A stretch of 64,000 bases of DNA from assembly GCA_005804885.1 (NCBI GenBank), contig SYOX01000083.1, positions 30,457 through 94,456 of the forward strand, in the 5' to 3' direction. Origin of the DNA: Pseudomonadota bacterium (GTDB lineage Bacteria > Myxococcota_A > Bradymonadia > Bradymonadales > GCA-2716585). Shown one piece after another: positions 1-9,239 of the stretch (positions within the stretch are counted from its first letter, which is position 1; the number at the start of each line of letters is the position of its first letter). The translations under genes were made by a program, and so were the position numbers. Below the pieces are notes generated by a model, which was given only the letters and a program-made list of their open reading frames with translations, searched no databases and was not told the DNA's origin.

Positions 1-298
1 CCAGCAGCTCCCGGGCCTCCTTGCGGGGACTGGACGGCGATCCGGCGATGTGCAGCGCCGCGATCCGCCGCCCGCCGATCTCCACCACCGCCTCCAGCGG
101 CAGGTGGCGCAGCTCCCCCCCGTCGATGTTGCCGCGCACCGCCGTCACCGGCGCGGCCCGCTCCAGCGCCTTGATCACCGACGCCTCACCCACGTCGCCC
201 GCGTGGACGATGTGATCGACCCCCCGGAAGATCTCCACCAGCGCCTCATCGACGAAGCCGTGCGTGTCCGAGAGCAGCCCGACGGTGGCGACCCTCAC
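1..298 (-). CDS. Metallophosphoesterase, YfcE/MJ0936-like (partial, runs off window start)
   Basis: Reverse-strand translation VRVATVGLLSDTHGFVDEALVEIFRGVDHIVHAGDVGEASVIKALERAAPVTAVRGNIDGGELRHLPL contains SDTHG, HAGD and VRGNID motifs; GTG start at 298. Confidence 0.85.
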   Translation of the reverse strand, partial: MRVATVGLLSDTHGFVDEALVEIFRGVDHIVHAGDVGEASVIKALERAAPVTAVRGNIDGGELRHLPLEAVVEIGGRRIAALHIAGSPSSPRKEARELL

Positions 299-1137
299 GG
301 GGACGCCTCGGCGGCAGGCAGCGCCCGCACGCCGGGTCGCAGCGCCGGATCGAGCTGCCACGGGTCGTCGAAGAGGTCGCGGATGACCTTGGCCAGCACC
401 CCGCCCTGCGCCCCGTCCATGAAGCGGTGATCGATCGTGGCCGTGATCGTCAACCTGTCCCGCACCACCACCTGGCCGCGATCGTCGGGCACCACGGCCT
501 TGTGGATCGCCCCCATGAGCACCAGCACCGGCACCCGCGCGAAGGGCGTGGGCGGCGCGAAGGCCTCGTCGAGCCCGAAGATGCCCACGTTCGTCAAGAT
601 GCACGAGCCGAAGGGGAAGGCCTCCAGCCCCAGCGCCTTGAGGTTGAGCCCCAGGCCGCTGGTCAAGAAGCCCACGGCCGTGATCAGCGGCCGGATCAGC
701 CACGTCGGCAGCGCCTTGAGCGGCCCCTTGCTCTTCTCGAAATCCTCGTCCTTGCCCCCGCGCAGCCGCTCGGCCCGCTCGCGCAGCTCCCGGGCCACGT
801 CCACGATCGACTTCTCGTCCAGCCGCTCGACCTTGACCTTGGCCAGATCCTTGCCGCCCTCCAGCACCACGAGGTAGGTCAAGTCCACGGTCTTGTGGGG
901 GATGTAGCGCCCGAAGAGGATGCGCCCGTTGAGCCCCGGCGCCTGCGCCAGCGCCATCGCCACGGCCTTGCCGACGAAGTGCGTGATCGTCACCTTCTCG
1001 CCGCTCTTCTCCCGCACCGCCTCCAGGTAGGCCAGCGCCTCGGTCGCGTCCACCGTGATCTTGCCGTAGATGTTGCCCTCGTCCGGCGGACCCCAGGTCG
1101 CGATCGCCAGCTTGCGGCGCGTCGTCATCATCGTCAT
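295..1137 (-). CDS. 2-oxoacid dehydrogenase acyltransferase catalytic-domain protein
   Basis: 280 aa; TVDATEALAYLEAVREKSGEKVTITHFVGKAVAMAL and TITATIDHRFMDGAQ (DHRxxDG motif). No lipoyl domain visible. Confidence 0.8.
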   Translation of the reverse strand: MTMMTTRRKLAIATWGPPDEGNIYGKITVDATEALAYLEAVREKSGEKVTITHFVGKAVAMALAQAPGLNGRILFGRYIPHKTVDLTYLVVLEGGKDLAKVKVERLDEKSIVDVARELRERAERLRGGKDEDFEKSKGPLKALPTWLIRPLITAVGFLTSGLGLNLKALGLEAFPFGSCILTNVGIFGLDEAFAPPTPFARVPVLVLMGAIHKAVVPDDRGQVVVRDRLTITATIDHRFMDGAQGGVLAKVIRDLFDDPWQLDPALRPGVRALPAAEASP

Positions 1138-1703
1138 CAGCCCTCCTCCCGCCTGGGCCAGCGGCCCTCCACGTATCGCTTGACCAGCGCCGCGTGCGAC
1201 AGCGGCTTCTTGAGGTCCACCACCGAGCCGTTCGTCTCGTAATCCAGCAACACCACCGCCCTCTCTCCCTGCGCCGCCTCCCGCAGCCGCCCCACCTCCT
1301 CCTGGAGCCGATTCTCAAGCACCCACAGGTACATCGGCAGGTAGAGCTCCCACCGGGCCTCCAGGTAGCCCAGCAGCTCCTCGCCCCTCACCCCGCGCCG
1401 ATGCCCCCGCACGGCCCCGAGGCGCCTGACCGTCCGCTTGATCCCCCGCATGTGCGTGACCGCCATCTTCGACAAGTCCACGTCCTGACTCTCAAAAACC
1501 TTCAACCCCTGCCACGCGCCCTCGACCGACTGGCTCACGACGCCCTCGGAGAAGGGCACCGGGATGTCGCCGTGCGGGTAGAAGGGGCTGAACCTCACCC
1601 AGGGCTCCGGCCCCTTCGAGGTCAGGTCCAGGATCACCGCGTCTTCGCCGTGCCGCTTTGCGATCTGCGCCGGCATTGCGCTCTTGTGCTTGAGGATGAG
1701 CAT
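1137..1703 (-). CDS. Conserved hypothetical protein
   Basis: Inside the 1137..2618 ORF, start MLILKHKSAMPAQIAKRHGEDAVILDLTSKGPEPWVRFSPFYPHGDIPVP at 1703; the upstream extension is antisense to the AAC(3)-like gene. Confidence 0.7.
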   Translation of the reverse strand: MLILKHKSAMPAQIAKRHGEDAVILDLTSKGPEPWVRFSPFYPHGDIPVPFSEGVVSQSVEGAWQGLKVFESQDVDLSKMAVTHMRGIKRTVRRLGAVRGHRRGVRGEELLGYLEARWELYLPMYLWVLENRLQEEVGRLREAAQGERAVVLLDYETNGSVVDLKKPLSHAALVKRYVEGRWPRREEG

Positions 1704-1853
1704 CGGCCCTCTCCGCTTCTCTCTGTGTGTGCGGGTCCAGGGAGGGTAGGTCCTCTCGACCGCGCTGTCCATGCCGCAGCCCGATCCGCGCCGACTTGCG
1801 CATCCCCCCGCGAGCCCCACCTTCTGCCCTCCACGATCAAGGAGCGCCCGCCC

Positions 1854-2690
1854 ATGTCCACCCAGAGAGAGTCCCGCGCCGTGAGCCTCGATCCGACCCC
1901 CCACACCCGCCAGTCGCTCGCCCAGGGGCTGCGCGAGGGCGGCGTGCGGGCCGGCGAGCTCCTCCTGGTCCACACCTCGATGAGCGCCATCGGCTGGGTC
2001 TGCGGCGGCGAGGTGGCCCTCATCCAGGCCTTGCTGGACGCCCTCGGCCCCGAGGGCACCCTCGTCGTCCCCACCCACACCAGCGGCAACTCCGAGCCCT
2101 CGCGCTGGCAGTACCCGCCCGTCCCGGAGGCCTGGTGGCCCGCCATCCGCGCCCACATGCCCGCCTTCGACCCCGCCATCACCCCCACGCGCGGCATGGG
2201 CCGCGTCCCCGAGCTGCTGCGCGCGTGGCCCGGCGCGCGGCGCAGCCAGCACCCCAGCGTCTCCTTCGCCGCCCTCGGCCCCCTGGCCGCCGCGATCACC
2301 GACGACCACGCCCTGGCCTTCGGCCTCGGCGATCGCTCGCCGCTGGCCCGGATCTACGACCTCGACGGCCGCGTCCTGCTCCTTGGCGTCGACTTTGACC
2401 GCAACACCTCCTTCCACCTGGCCGAACACCGCGCCGCCTCCGCACCCCCGATCACCGAGGGCGGCGCGGCGCTGGACGAAGAGGGCCGCCGCGCCTGGCG
2501 CACCTGGCCCGACCTCGACGTCGACGCCGGCGCCTTCGTCCAGATCGGCCGCGATCTTGAGGCCGCCGGCCACGTCCACGCCTTCACCCTCGGCGCCGCG
2601 CCCTGCCGCCTCTTCCACCAGCCCACCGCCGTCGACTTCGCCACCGCAGCCCTCTCGCGCCCTCTTGAGGTGAAGGGAAGCCCGGCCTGA
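1854..2690 (+). CDS. Aminoglycoside N(3)-acetyltransferase family protein (AAC(3)/YokD-like)
   Basis: LLVHTSMSAIGWVCGGEVALIQALLDALGPEGTLVVPTHTSGNSEP ... HPSVSFAALGP ... LDGRVLLLGVDFDRNTSFHLAEH. Family level only; no resistance implied. Confidence 0.85.
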   Translation: MSTQRESRAVSLDPTPHTRQSLAQGLREGGVRAGELLLVHTSMSAIGWVCGGEVALIQALLDALGPEGTLVVPTHTSGNSEPSRWQYPPVPEAWWPAIRAHMPAFDPAITPTRGMGRVPELLRAWPGARRSQHPSVSFAALGPLAAAITDDHALAFGLGDRSPLARIYDLDGRVLLLGVDFDRNTSFHLAEHRAASAPPITEGGAALDEEGRRAWRTWPDLDVDAGAFVQIGRDLEAAGHVHAFTLGAAPCRLFHQPTAVDFATAALSRPLEVKGSPA

Positions 2691-2707
2691 GCGTCAGCTC
2701 CGCCCCA

Positions 2708-3481
2708 TCAATCGGCGCTGGCCTCCACGTCGAGGGAAAGCGACTGGAGCAGGAGGGCGATCTCGTCGTCGGAGAGCGGGCGGGTGCAGCGGGGGTTGAG
2801 GTCGCCGAGCTGGATGGGGCCGAGGCCGTGGCGCTGGAGCTTGACGATCTGGTAGCCGCAGTCGGCGCACATCTTTCGCAGCTGGCGGTGCTTGCCTTCG
2901 TGGATGGTGACGTGGATCCAGGTGGCGCGGGTGCGGCGCTCGCCGAGGGTGACGAGGGCGGGCAGGTAGGTGGTCCCGCCGACGGTCATGCCGGCCCTCA
3001 TGCGGTCGAGGCCGGGATCGTCGTCCTGGAGGTGGCCGCGGATCTTGATGGCGTAGTGCTTGGGGAAGGAGAAGTCGGGGTGGAGGATGCGGCGGGCCAG
3101 GGGGCCGTCGTTGGTCCAGAGCAGCGCTCCCTGGGTGTTGTAATCGAGGCGGCCGACGGGGAAGACGCCGGCGTCGAGGGCCTCCTGGGGGACGTAGCGG
3201 CCCAGGCCGGGGGTGCCGTCGGGGGCGTCGTCGATGGCCGTGAGGTGTTTGATGGGCTTGTGCATCACGAGGACGACGCGGGGGCCAGCGGAGGTGACGG
3301 GCTGACCGTCGACGGCGATCTCGCAGTCGTCGGGGGCGATGGGCTCGGCGAAGCGCGTGACGACCTCGCCGTTGACCGTGACGCGGCCCTCGACGATCAG
3401 GGCGCGCACGTCGCGCCGGGTGCCGGCGTTCATGGCCTGGAGCCATTTCTGCAAGGGGATCATGGGCTTCTCCGCGTCCAA
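2708..3481 (-). CDS. rRNA pseudouridine synthase, RsuA/RluB family
   Basis: S4 domain N-terminus, then VFPVGRLDYNTQGALLWTNDGPLARRILHP (GRLDxxTxG catalytic motif). Confidence 0.9.
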   Translation of the reverse strand: MDAEKPMIPLQKWLQAMNAGTRRDVRALIVEGRVTVNGEVVTRFAEPIAPDDCEIAVDGQPVTSAGPRVVLVMHKPIKHLTAIDDAPDGTPGLGRYVPQEALDAGVFPVGRLDYNTQGALLWTNDGPLARRILHPDFSFPKHYAIKIRGHLQDDDPGLDRMRAGMTVGGTTYLPALVTLGERRTRATWIHVTIHEGKHRQLRKMCADCGYQIVKLQRHGLGPIQLGDLNPRCTRPLSDDEIALLLQSLSLDVEASAD

Positions 3482-3599
3482 GGGGCCGCCAGACGGGCGT
3501 CAAGGCGGGCACAGTAGCACAGGCTGCGCGGGCTGATTGCGCGGATCGCGCATGTTGTGGCAGGGTTCGGGGGGAGTCAGCTCAAGCCGAGAGCGTCGG

Positions 3600-5753
3600 A
3601 TGGGAGAAGCCGGGACAGGGGCCTATGGGCCGGGGGAGTCGATGCTGGATCAGCTCGCGCGGGTGCGCTTGTGGCTGGCGAGGCACCAGATCCTGTATGC
3701 GGAGCGGGAGCTGCATCCGGACCCGAGATCGCGGCACATGTTCGTCAGCGACGCCGAGTTCAGGGACACGCTCAGGGCCGAGGGGCCGGATCACGCGGCG
3801 CTGGAGGCGATAGAGCGTGAGCTGGAGGCGCTGGCGGGGCGCATCGAGGCGCGGGTCGAGGAGACGCTGATCGAGGGCGGCTCGGCGCCGCTGGAGGAGC
3901 TCCGGGCGGCCTTCCGGCTCAGCGACGTGGAGGTGGACGTGATCGTGGCGCTGGCGGCGCCGGAGATCGAGCAGCGGCTGGCCAGGGCCTACACCAACGC
4001 GTGGAGCGACTTTACGCTCAAGCAGGTCGAGGTGGCCTTCCTGATGGAGCTGCTGGGGCCGACGTGGGCGCGGCAGCAGGAGCTGCGCGAGGCGCTCTCG
4101 CTGGGGAGCCGGCTGGACGAGTACCTGCTGATCCACAGCTTCGGGAGCGACAAGTGGGCGCCGGACACGCCGCTGCTCTATCGGCGGCTGAAGCTCTCGG
4201 ACAGGCTCGTGGACTTCCTGTTGACGGGCCGGGGGGAGCGCCTGGATCGGGGTCTGGGGCGCTCGGCGAGGTTGGTGGCGGCGGGGCCGGGGGCGCTCGA
4301 CGGGCTCTTGATGCCGGAGGAGATCAAGCGCGGGCTGGTGCGGGTGTTGAGCAACAGCGCGCGGGAGCGGGGCGCGCGGGTGGCGCTGATCAGCCCGCCG
4401 GGTTGCGGGCGCAAGTCGCTGGCGGCGGCGCTGGCGGGGATGCCGGGGCGGCGCCTGCTGGTGCTCGACGCGCGCAGGCTGCCGCAGTCGGCGGCGGAGC
4501 TGGAGGTGGTGCTGCGGACCGCGCTTCGGGACGCGCACCTGGCGCGCGCGGACCTCTACCTGGATGTGCCGCCGTCGTTCTGCGACGACAGGCTGGCGCC
4601 GGAGGCCCGGCAGGCGCTCATCGACCTGCTGGGGTGGATGCCGGGGACGGTCTACATCGGCGCGGAGGTGGAGCCGGAGTGGCTCACGATGGTGTCCGGC
4701 GTGATCGTCTTCCGGCTGCCCTTCCCGACCGTCGAGGTGCAGGAGGCGCTCTGGCGGCGGCAGCTGGCCGGCCACGCGACGCTGGATCGGGACATCCCGC
4801 TGGAGGTGCTGGTGTCGGCCTACTCGCTCAGCGGCGGCGCCATCGAGATCGCCGCGCGCGAGGCGATCCACCAGTCGAGGGTGACGGGGGCGGGGCGCCA
4901 GGTGGTGATCTCGCGCTCGACGGTGACGGCCTGCGCGCAGGAGCAGCTCTCGCACCGGCTGGGCTTGCTGGCCGAGAAGGTCACGCAGATGTTGACCTGG
5001 AACGAGCTGGTGCTGCCGGACAAGACGATGAACGTGCTCAAGGATCTGGTGGCGCAGTACCGCAACCAGAACCGGGTCTTCAACGAGTGGGGCTTCAACA
5101 CCAAGGTGGCCTACGGTCGGGGGCTCACGGCGCTCTTTCACGGGCCGCCGGGCACGGGCAAGACGATGGTGGCCGGGATCATCGCGCGGGAGCTGGGCCT
5201 GGAGCTGTACAAGATCGACTTGAGCCGGGTGGTCGACAAGTACATCGGGGAGACGGAGAAGAACCTGGGGCGGATCTTCGACGAGGCCACCCGCTCGCGG
5301 GCCATCCTGCTCTTCGACGAGGCCGACAGCCTCTTCAGCAAGCGCACCCAGGTCAAGTCCAGCCACGATCGCTACGCCAACCTGGAGACGAACTACCTCC
5401 TGCAGCGCCTGGAGAGCTACGAGGGGGTGGCGCTCTTGACGACGAACTTCGAGGCCTCTCTGGACGAGGCCTTCAAGCGCCGGCTGCGCTTCAAGATCGC
5501 CTTCCCCTTCCCGGACGCCAAGGAGCGCGGCGCGCTCTGGGAGGCGATGATGCCAGGGCAGGCCTATGTGGAGGGGCCGCTGGACTTTGGGGGGCTCGGC
5601 GAGCATTTCGAGATGACCGGCGGGCACATCAAGAACGCGATGCTGCGAGGGGCCTTCTCGGCCGCGCAGCAAGGCAGCCCCATCACCGCCAGCATCCTCT
5701 ACGAGGCCGCCACGGAAGAGTACCGCGAGATGGGCAAGCTGGTCCGGTCCTGA
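3600..5753 (+). CDS. CDC48-like AAA+ ATPase with degenerate first AAA module
   Basis: C-terminal module LFHGPPGTGKTMVAGIIARELGLELYKIDLSRVVDKYIGETEKNLGRIFDEATRSRAILLFDEADSLFSKR; N-terminal half has the weaker SPPGCGRKSL. ORF opens at 3537; in-frame Met near 3600. Confidence 0.85.
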   Translation: MGEAGTGAYGPGESMLDQLARVRLWLARHQILYAERELHPDPRSRHMFVSDAEFRDTLRAEGPDHAALEAIERELEALAGRIEARVEETLIEGGSAPLEELRAAFRLSDVEVDVIVALAAPEIEQRLARAYTNAWSDFTLKQVEVAFLMELLGPTWARQQELREALSLGSRLDEYLLIHSFGSDKWAPDTPLLYRRLKLSDRLVDFLLTGRGERLDRGLGRSARLVAAGPGALDGLLMPEEIKRGLVRVLSNSARERGARVALISPPGCGRKSLAAALAGMPGRRLLVLDARRLPQSAAELEVVLRTALRDAHLARADLYLDVPPSFCDDRLAPEARQALIDLLGWMPGTVYIGAEVEPEWLTMVSGVIVFRLPFPTVEVQEALWRRQLAGHATLDRDIPLEVLVSAYSLSGGAIEIAAREAIHQSRVTGAGRQVVISRSTVTACAQEQLSHRLGLLAEKVTQMLTWNELVLPDKTMNVLKDLVAQYRNQNRVFNEWGFNTKVAYGRGLTALFHGPPGTGKTMVAGIIARELGLELYKIDLSRVVDKYIGETEKNLGRIFDEATRSRAILLFDEADSLFSKRTQVKSSHDRYANLETNYLLQRLESYEGVALLTTNFEASLDEAFKRRLRFKIAFPFPDAKERGALWEAMMPGQAYVEGPLDFGGLGEHFEMTGGHIKNAMLRGAFSAAQQGSPITASILYEAATEEYREMGKLVRS

Positions 5754-5798
5754 CGTTCCGCCTGAGATCCAACCACTGACACCAAGATGGAGCCTTAA

Positions 5799-6503
5799 GT
5801 GACAAAACAGAACGGACACCACAAGTCTCTGACGGAGCGCTTCACGGAGCTGCTGACCGCCGAGGGGATCGACTACGCCACCAGCGAGGAGGGCGACGCG
5901 CTCTTGATCCACGGCGAGACGGAGGCCGGTTCTTGCGAGGGCTACATCGTCATCGAGGAGCTGGAGGCGGTGGATCTGGACAACTCCGGCACGATGTCGG
6001 TGCGGCTGGACTTCTGCGAGGTGGCCTACGTGGTGCCGGTCGGGGAGATCGAGGATGAGGATCTGCCCGGGCTCCTTGAGCTGCTCGTCCGGCTCAACGA
6101 GAGCCACCGGATCGGGGCCTATGAGTTCAACATCGAGGAGCGGGAGCTGCGCTTCCGGATCTACCTGACCTTGCCCTCGGGTCAGGCCATCGCCCGCGAG
6201 CACCTGCTGCTGCCGCTCTACGAGGGGATCTCGGCGATCAACACGCACCACGAGGCCTTCCGCATGGTGCTTGAGGAGGGCTGCGATCCCGCCCACGCCA
6301 CCGCCGAGATCTTCGCGCTGGAGGCGCTGGAGGACGGCGATCTCAACGAGGAGCTGCTGGAGCGGGCCAACGCGCTCTACGATCTGGCCAGGGCGCGCTA
6401 CGCGGCCCGCGGCGAGGATGAGCTGCTGGCGGATCTGGAGGCGAGGTTGATGCGGCTGGCCCACCAGGCCGGCGAGGCGATGACGCGGTCGCTGCGCTCG
6501 TGA
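5799..6503 (+). CDS. YbjN-like / type III chaperone-fold protein
   Basis: GTG start; 234 aa acidic protein, VRLDFCEVAYVVPVGEIEDEDLPGLLELLVRLNESHRIGAYEFNIEERELRFRIYLTLPSG is YbjN-like; directly downstream of the AAA+ gene. Confidence 0.6.
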   Translation: MTKQNGHHKSLTERFTELLTAEGIDYATSEEGDALLIHGETEAGSCEGYIVIEELEAVDLDNSGTMSVRLDFCEVAYVVPVGEIEDEDLPGLLELLVRLNESHRIGAYEFNIEERELRFRIYLTLPSGQAIAREHLLLPLYEGISAINTHHEAFRMVLEEGCDPAHATAEIFALEALEDGDLNEELLERANALYDLARARYAARGEDELLADLEARLMRLAHQAGEAMTRSLRS

Positions 6504-6525
6504 GGCCGGGGCTGGCCTCGGCCCG

Positions 6526-6552
6526 GCGCGCCGAGCGTGGATCTCGGCGCGC
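6526..6552. terminator. Hairpin between convergent genes, candidate bidirectional terminator
   Basis: Perfect 10-bp inverted repeat GCGCGCCGAG / CTCGGCGCGC with 7-nt loop between the YbjN-like gene and gltX; no clear U-tract. Confidence 0.4.
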
Positions 6553-6594
6553 GATCAGCGCCGGCGTGGCGCGAGGGCGCCCGGACGGGGCTCC

Positions 6595-8124
6595 TCACTC
6601 GTCCGAGGCCTCGGGGCTCTGAAGCGCGATGGCTCTGAAGTCCTTCTCCCAGCGCTTGAGTTGCTTGCCGCTGACGCCGCCGAGCACCTCGATGGCGTGC
6701 CTGAGCCGGGCGCGCGAGAGGTCCGGGCCGAGGATCTCCATCGAGTGGTAGAGCGGGGTCGAGACGGTGCCGCCGGAGGTGGCCACGAAGATCGGCTTGT
6801 TGAAGAGCCGCGGCTTGATCGCCAGGGCCTCGGCCACCTTGGTGAGCGTCTCCTGGATGGCCTCGGCCTCCCAGCTGCGCAGCGCCTCCAGCGCCCAGAG
6901 CGAGAACTGGAGCCACTGGACGATGTCGGCCTGGGGCACCTTCTTCAAGTCCTTGTCTTTCTCTGTAAAATCAGCAACTTGAAGATCAAGCAACCCGGCA
7001 AAGAAGAAGGCCAGCGCCGGCCCCAGGTCGCTCAGCAGCCGGGTGCGGGGCTGGATCAGGGGGATGATCGGGGCCATGTACTCGGCGTTGAGCGCCCAGC
7101 CGCGCACGAGGCCGGCGAAGCCCGCGGCGTCGTAATCCTCGCGGATATAGCGCTCGTTGAGCCAGGTCAGCTTCTGGACGTCGAAGACCGGCCCGCCGAG
7201 CGAGACGCGCGAGAGGTCGAAGTGGGCGATCATGTCCTCCAGGGTGAACTTCTCGATCGTCTCGTCGGGCATCGACCAGGCCATCAGGCCCAGGTAGTTC
7301 GTCAGGGCCTCGGGCAAGAAGCCCATGCGCTGGTAGTAGAGGATGCTGGTGGGGTTCTTGCGCTTGCTCAGCTTGCTGCGGTCGGGGTTGCGAAGCAGCG
7401 GCAGGTGGCACAGCACGGGCGGCTCCCAGCCAAAATACCCATAGAGCAGCAGGTGCTTGGGCGCCGAGCTGATCCACTCCTCGCCGCGCAGCACGTGCGT
7501 GATCTGCATGTGGTGGTCGTCGACGACGTTGGCCAGGTGGTAGGTGGGCATCCCGTCGGACTTGATGAGCACCTGCATGTCGACCTGCGACCACGCGATC
7601 TCGATCGGCTCGCGGCGCAAGAAGTCGTCAAAGACGCACGAGCCCTCGCGAGGCACCTTCATGCGCACCACGTTGGGCTCGCCGGCCTCCAGCCGCCGCG
7701 CGACCTCCTGGGCCGACAGGTCGGCGCAGCGCCCGTCGTAGCCGGGGTTGATCCCGCCGGCCAGCTGCTCCTGGCGAAGCTCGCCGAGGCGCTCCGTGGT
7801 GCAGAAGCACCGGAAGGCGTGGCCCTTGTCGAGCAGGATCTGCGCGTGCTCGGCGTAGAGGTCAAAGCGCTCGCTCTGCCGGTAGGGGCCAAAAGGACCC
7901 CCGACGTCCGGCCCCTCGTCCCAGCTCAGCCCGGCCCACTTGAGCGCCTTGAGGATCATGTCCTCGGACTGGCGCGTGCTGCGGGCCTGATCGGTGTCCT
8001 CGATCCGCAGGATGAACTGGCCGCCCTGCTGGCGCGCGAAGCACAGGTTGAAGAGCGCGACGTAGGCGGTCCCCACATGGGGATCGCCGGTCGGAGATGG
8101 CGCAATCCGGGTTCGAACGGTCAT
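6595..8124 (-). CDS. gltX: Glutamyl-tRNA synthetase
   Basis: [49 protein letters not shown] plus LSKRKNPTS (KMSKS-type) motif. Confidence 0.97.
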   Translation of the reverse strand: MTVRTRIAPSPTGDPHVGTAYVALFNLCFARQQGGQFILRIEDTDQARSTRQSEDMILKALKWAGLSWDEGPDVGGPFGPYRQSERFDLYAEHAQILLDKGHAFRCFCTTERLGELRQEQLAGGINPGYDGRCADLSAQEVARRLEAGEPNVVRMKVPREGSCVFDDFLRREPIEIAWSQVDMQVLIKSDGMPTYHLANVVDDHHMQITHVLRGEEWISSAPKHLLLYGYFGWEPPVLCHLPLLRNPDRSKLSKRKNPTSILYYQRMGFLPEALTNYLGLMAWSMPDETIEKFTLEDMIAHFDLSRVSLGGPVFDVQKLTWLNERYIREDYDAAGFAGLVRGWALNAEYMAPIIPLIQPRTRLLSDLGPALAFFFAGLLDLQVADFTEKDKDLKKVPQADIVQWLQFSLWALEALRSWEAEAIQETLTKVAEALAIKPRLFNKPIFVATSGGTVSTPLYHSMEILGPDLSRARLRHAIEVLGGVSGKQLKRWEKDFRAIALQSPEASDE

Positions 8125-8177
8125 TCAACGACTCCTTGATCAAGGGCGCGCGCGGGGGACGATGGAAGTGCAGACAT

Positions 8178-8194
8178 CAGGTTCGCTCAGTGAA
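8178..8194. repeat. 17-bp direct repeat, copy 1 (island flank)
   Basis: CAGGTTCGCTCAGTGAA, identical to 16978-16994. Confidence 0.8.
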
Positions 8195-8349
8195 AATGGT
8201 CGGGCAGGTGCAACGTAATGGTCGAGATCAAGTGCAAGAAGGTGGCTCGGGCCTGGTGGGCTCAGCGGCCGAGTCCCGGACCACCGATGAGCCGCTCAGG
8301 CGTGGATGTCGAAGTCCTCGTGCGCCATGACGGTCATCAGTGGCGGACT

Positions 8350-8760
8350 TCAGACCAGGGTCGGGCTCATGGAGAGGCGGACGTTGAGGACGCCCTCGAA
8401 GTCCGTGGAGACGAACTGGGCCTTGATGTAGTTGATGCCTCGCAGCGAGAGTTCAAAAACCTCCTCGACGTCGGTGTCGGAGGCGGCGTCGAAGACGAAC
8501 GTGAGGGCTGCAGCGCCGATGGGCGGGAAGTTCATCTTGTCGATGGACTGCAAGAGGGAAAAGGTGAATTTATTGTTGCCAGAGCCCGAGAAGGGCTTGT
8601 TGTCGGTGACGATGCGCAGCCTGAAGATGGCCTCGTTGATCGGGCGCACATCGAGGGCATCCTGATTGCGCGGCGTCCAGGACTGGGGAGCCAGGAGAGT
8701 TCCGGCGGGATGGCCCAGTGTGATCTGTTGATAGGGCAGCACGACGATGGCCATGGTCAA
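8350..8760 (-). CDS. Small PYQxITLG-family paralog C
   Basis: 136 aa; IVVLPYQQITLGHPAGTLLAPQSWTP, shared with the two genes just upstream. Confidence 0.75.
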   Translation of the reverse strand: MTMAIVVLPYQQITLGHPAGTLLAPQSWTPRNQDALDVRPINEAIFRLRIVTDNKPFSGSGNNKFTFSLLQSIDKMNFPPIGAAALTFVFDAASDTDVEEVFELSLRGINYIKAQFVSTDFEGVLNVRLSMSPTLV

Positions 8761-8778
8761 CCTCCGAGGGTGGCTTGG

Positions 8779-9174
8779 TCAGTTGTTCTTCTTCAAGGTC
8801 ATGACGGCCTTGAAAGCGATGGTGCCTTGAAAGTCGACTGATGTCAGTGTCACACGCAGAAATCGTGCGAAGTCTGATGCCGAGGCGAGGATGTCCTGAG
8901 TGAACACACCCCCTCCGGTGACGTTGACGGTCTGGGTGTCAAGCGGGGGAAAGTACTGCTTGTCGTTGGAATGCTGCAGATCGATGGTGAAGGACAGGCT
9001 GCCTGCGGGGGGGGAGAGGGTTTCGACGAAGTACTGGATGGAGACCAAGGTGTGGCCCAGGGCATCGTAGGCCTTCTCGGCGGGGGGGGTCCAGGACGAG
9101 GGGGCCGTCCGGGTGCCCCCGAGGTGGCCGAGGGTGATCAACTGGTAGGGCACGATCTCAACGATGGTGGTCAT
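8779..9174 (-). CDS. Small PYQxITLG-family paralog B
   Basis: 131 aa; TIVEIVPYQLITLGHLGGTRTAPSSWTPP; tandem with paralogs A and C. Confidence 0.75.
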   Translation of the reverse strand: MTTIVEIVPYQLITLGHLGGTRTAPSSWTPPAEKAYDALGHTLVSIQYFVETLSPPAGSLSFTIDLQHSNDKQYFPPLDTQTVNVTGGGVFTQDILASASDFARFLRVTLTSVDFQGTIAFKAVMTLKKNN

Positions 9175-9239
9175 GGGCTCCTCAGGCGTTGGGGCCTGGT
9201 CGCGGGGCGACGCCAGGCACGTTGATGCTCACCGTTTGC

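Noticed and set aside
1704-2618. N-terminal extension of the 1137..2618 minus-strand ORF
   Set aside because: Antisense to the AAC(3)-like gene and low-complexity; the real protein starts at 1703.
1854-2690. Clinically relevant aminoglycoside resistance gene
   Set aside because: Only family-level similarity to AAC(3)/YokD; many such chromosomal homologs have other acyl-acceptor substrates.
3582-6464. 960-aa minus-strand ORF antisense to the AAA+ and YbjN-like genes
   Set aside because: Low-complexity R/P/L/Q-rich translation typical of high-GC shadow ORFs; the sense strand has clear AAA+ motifs.
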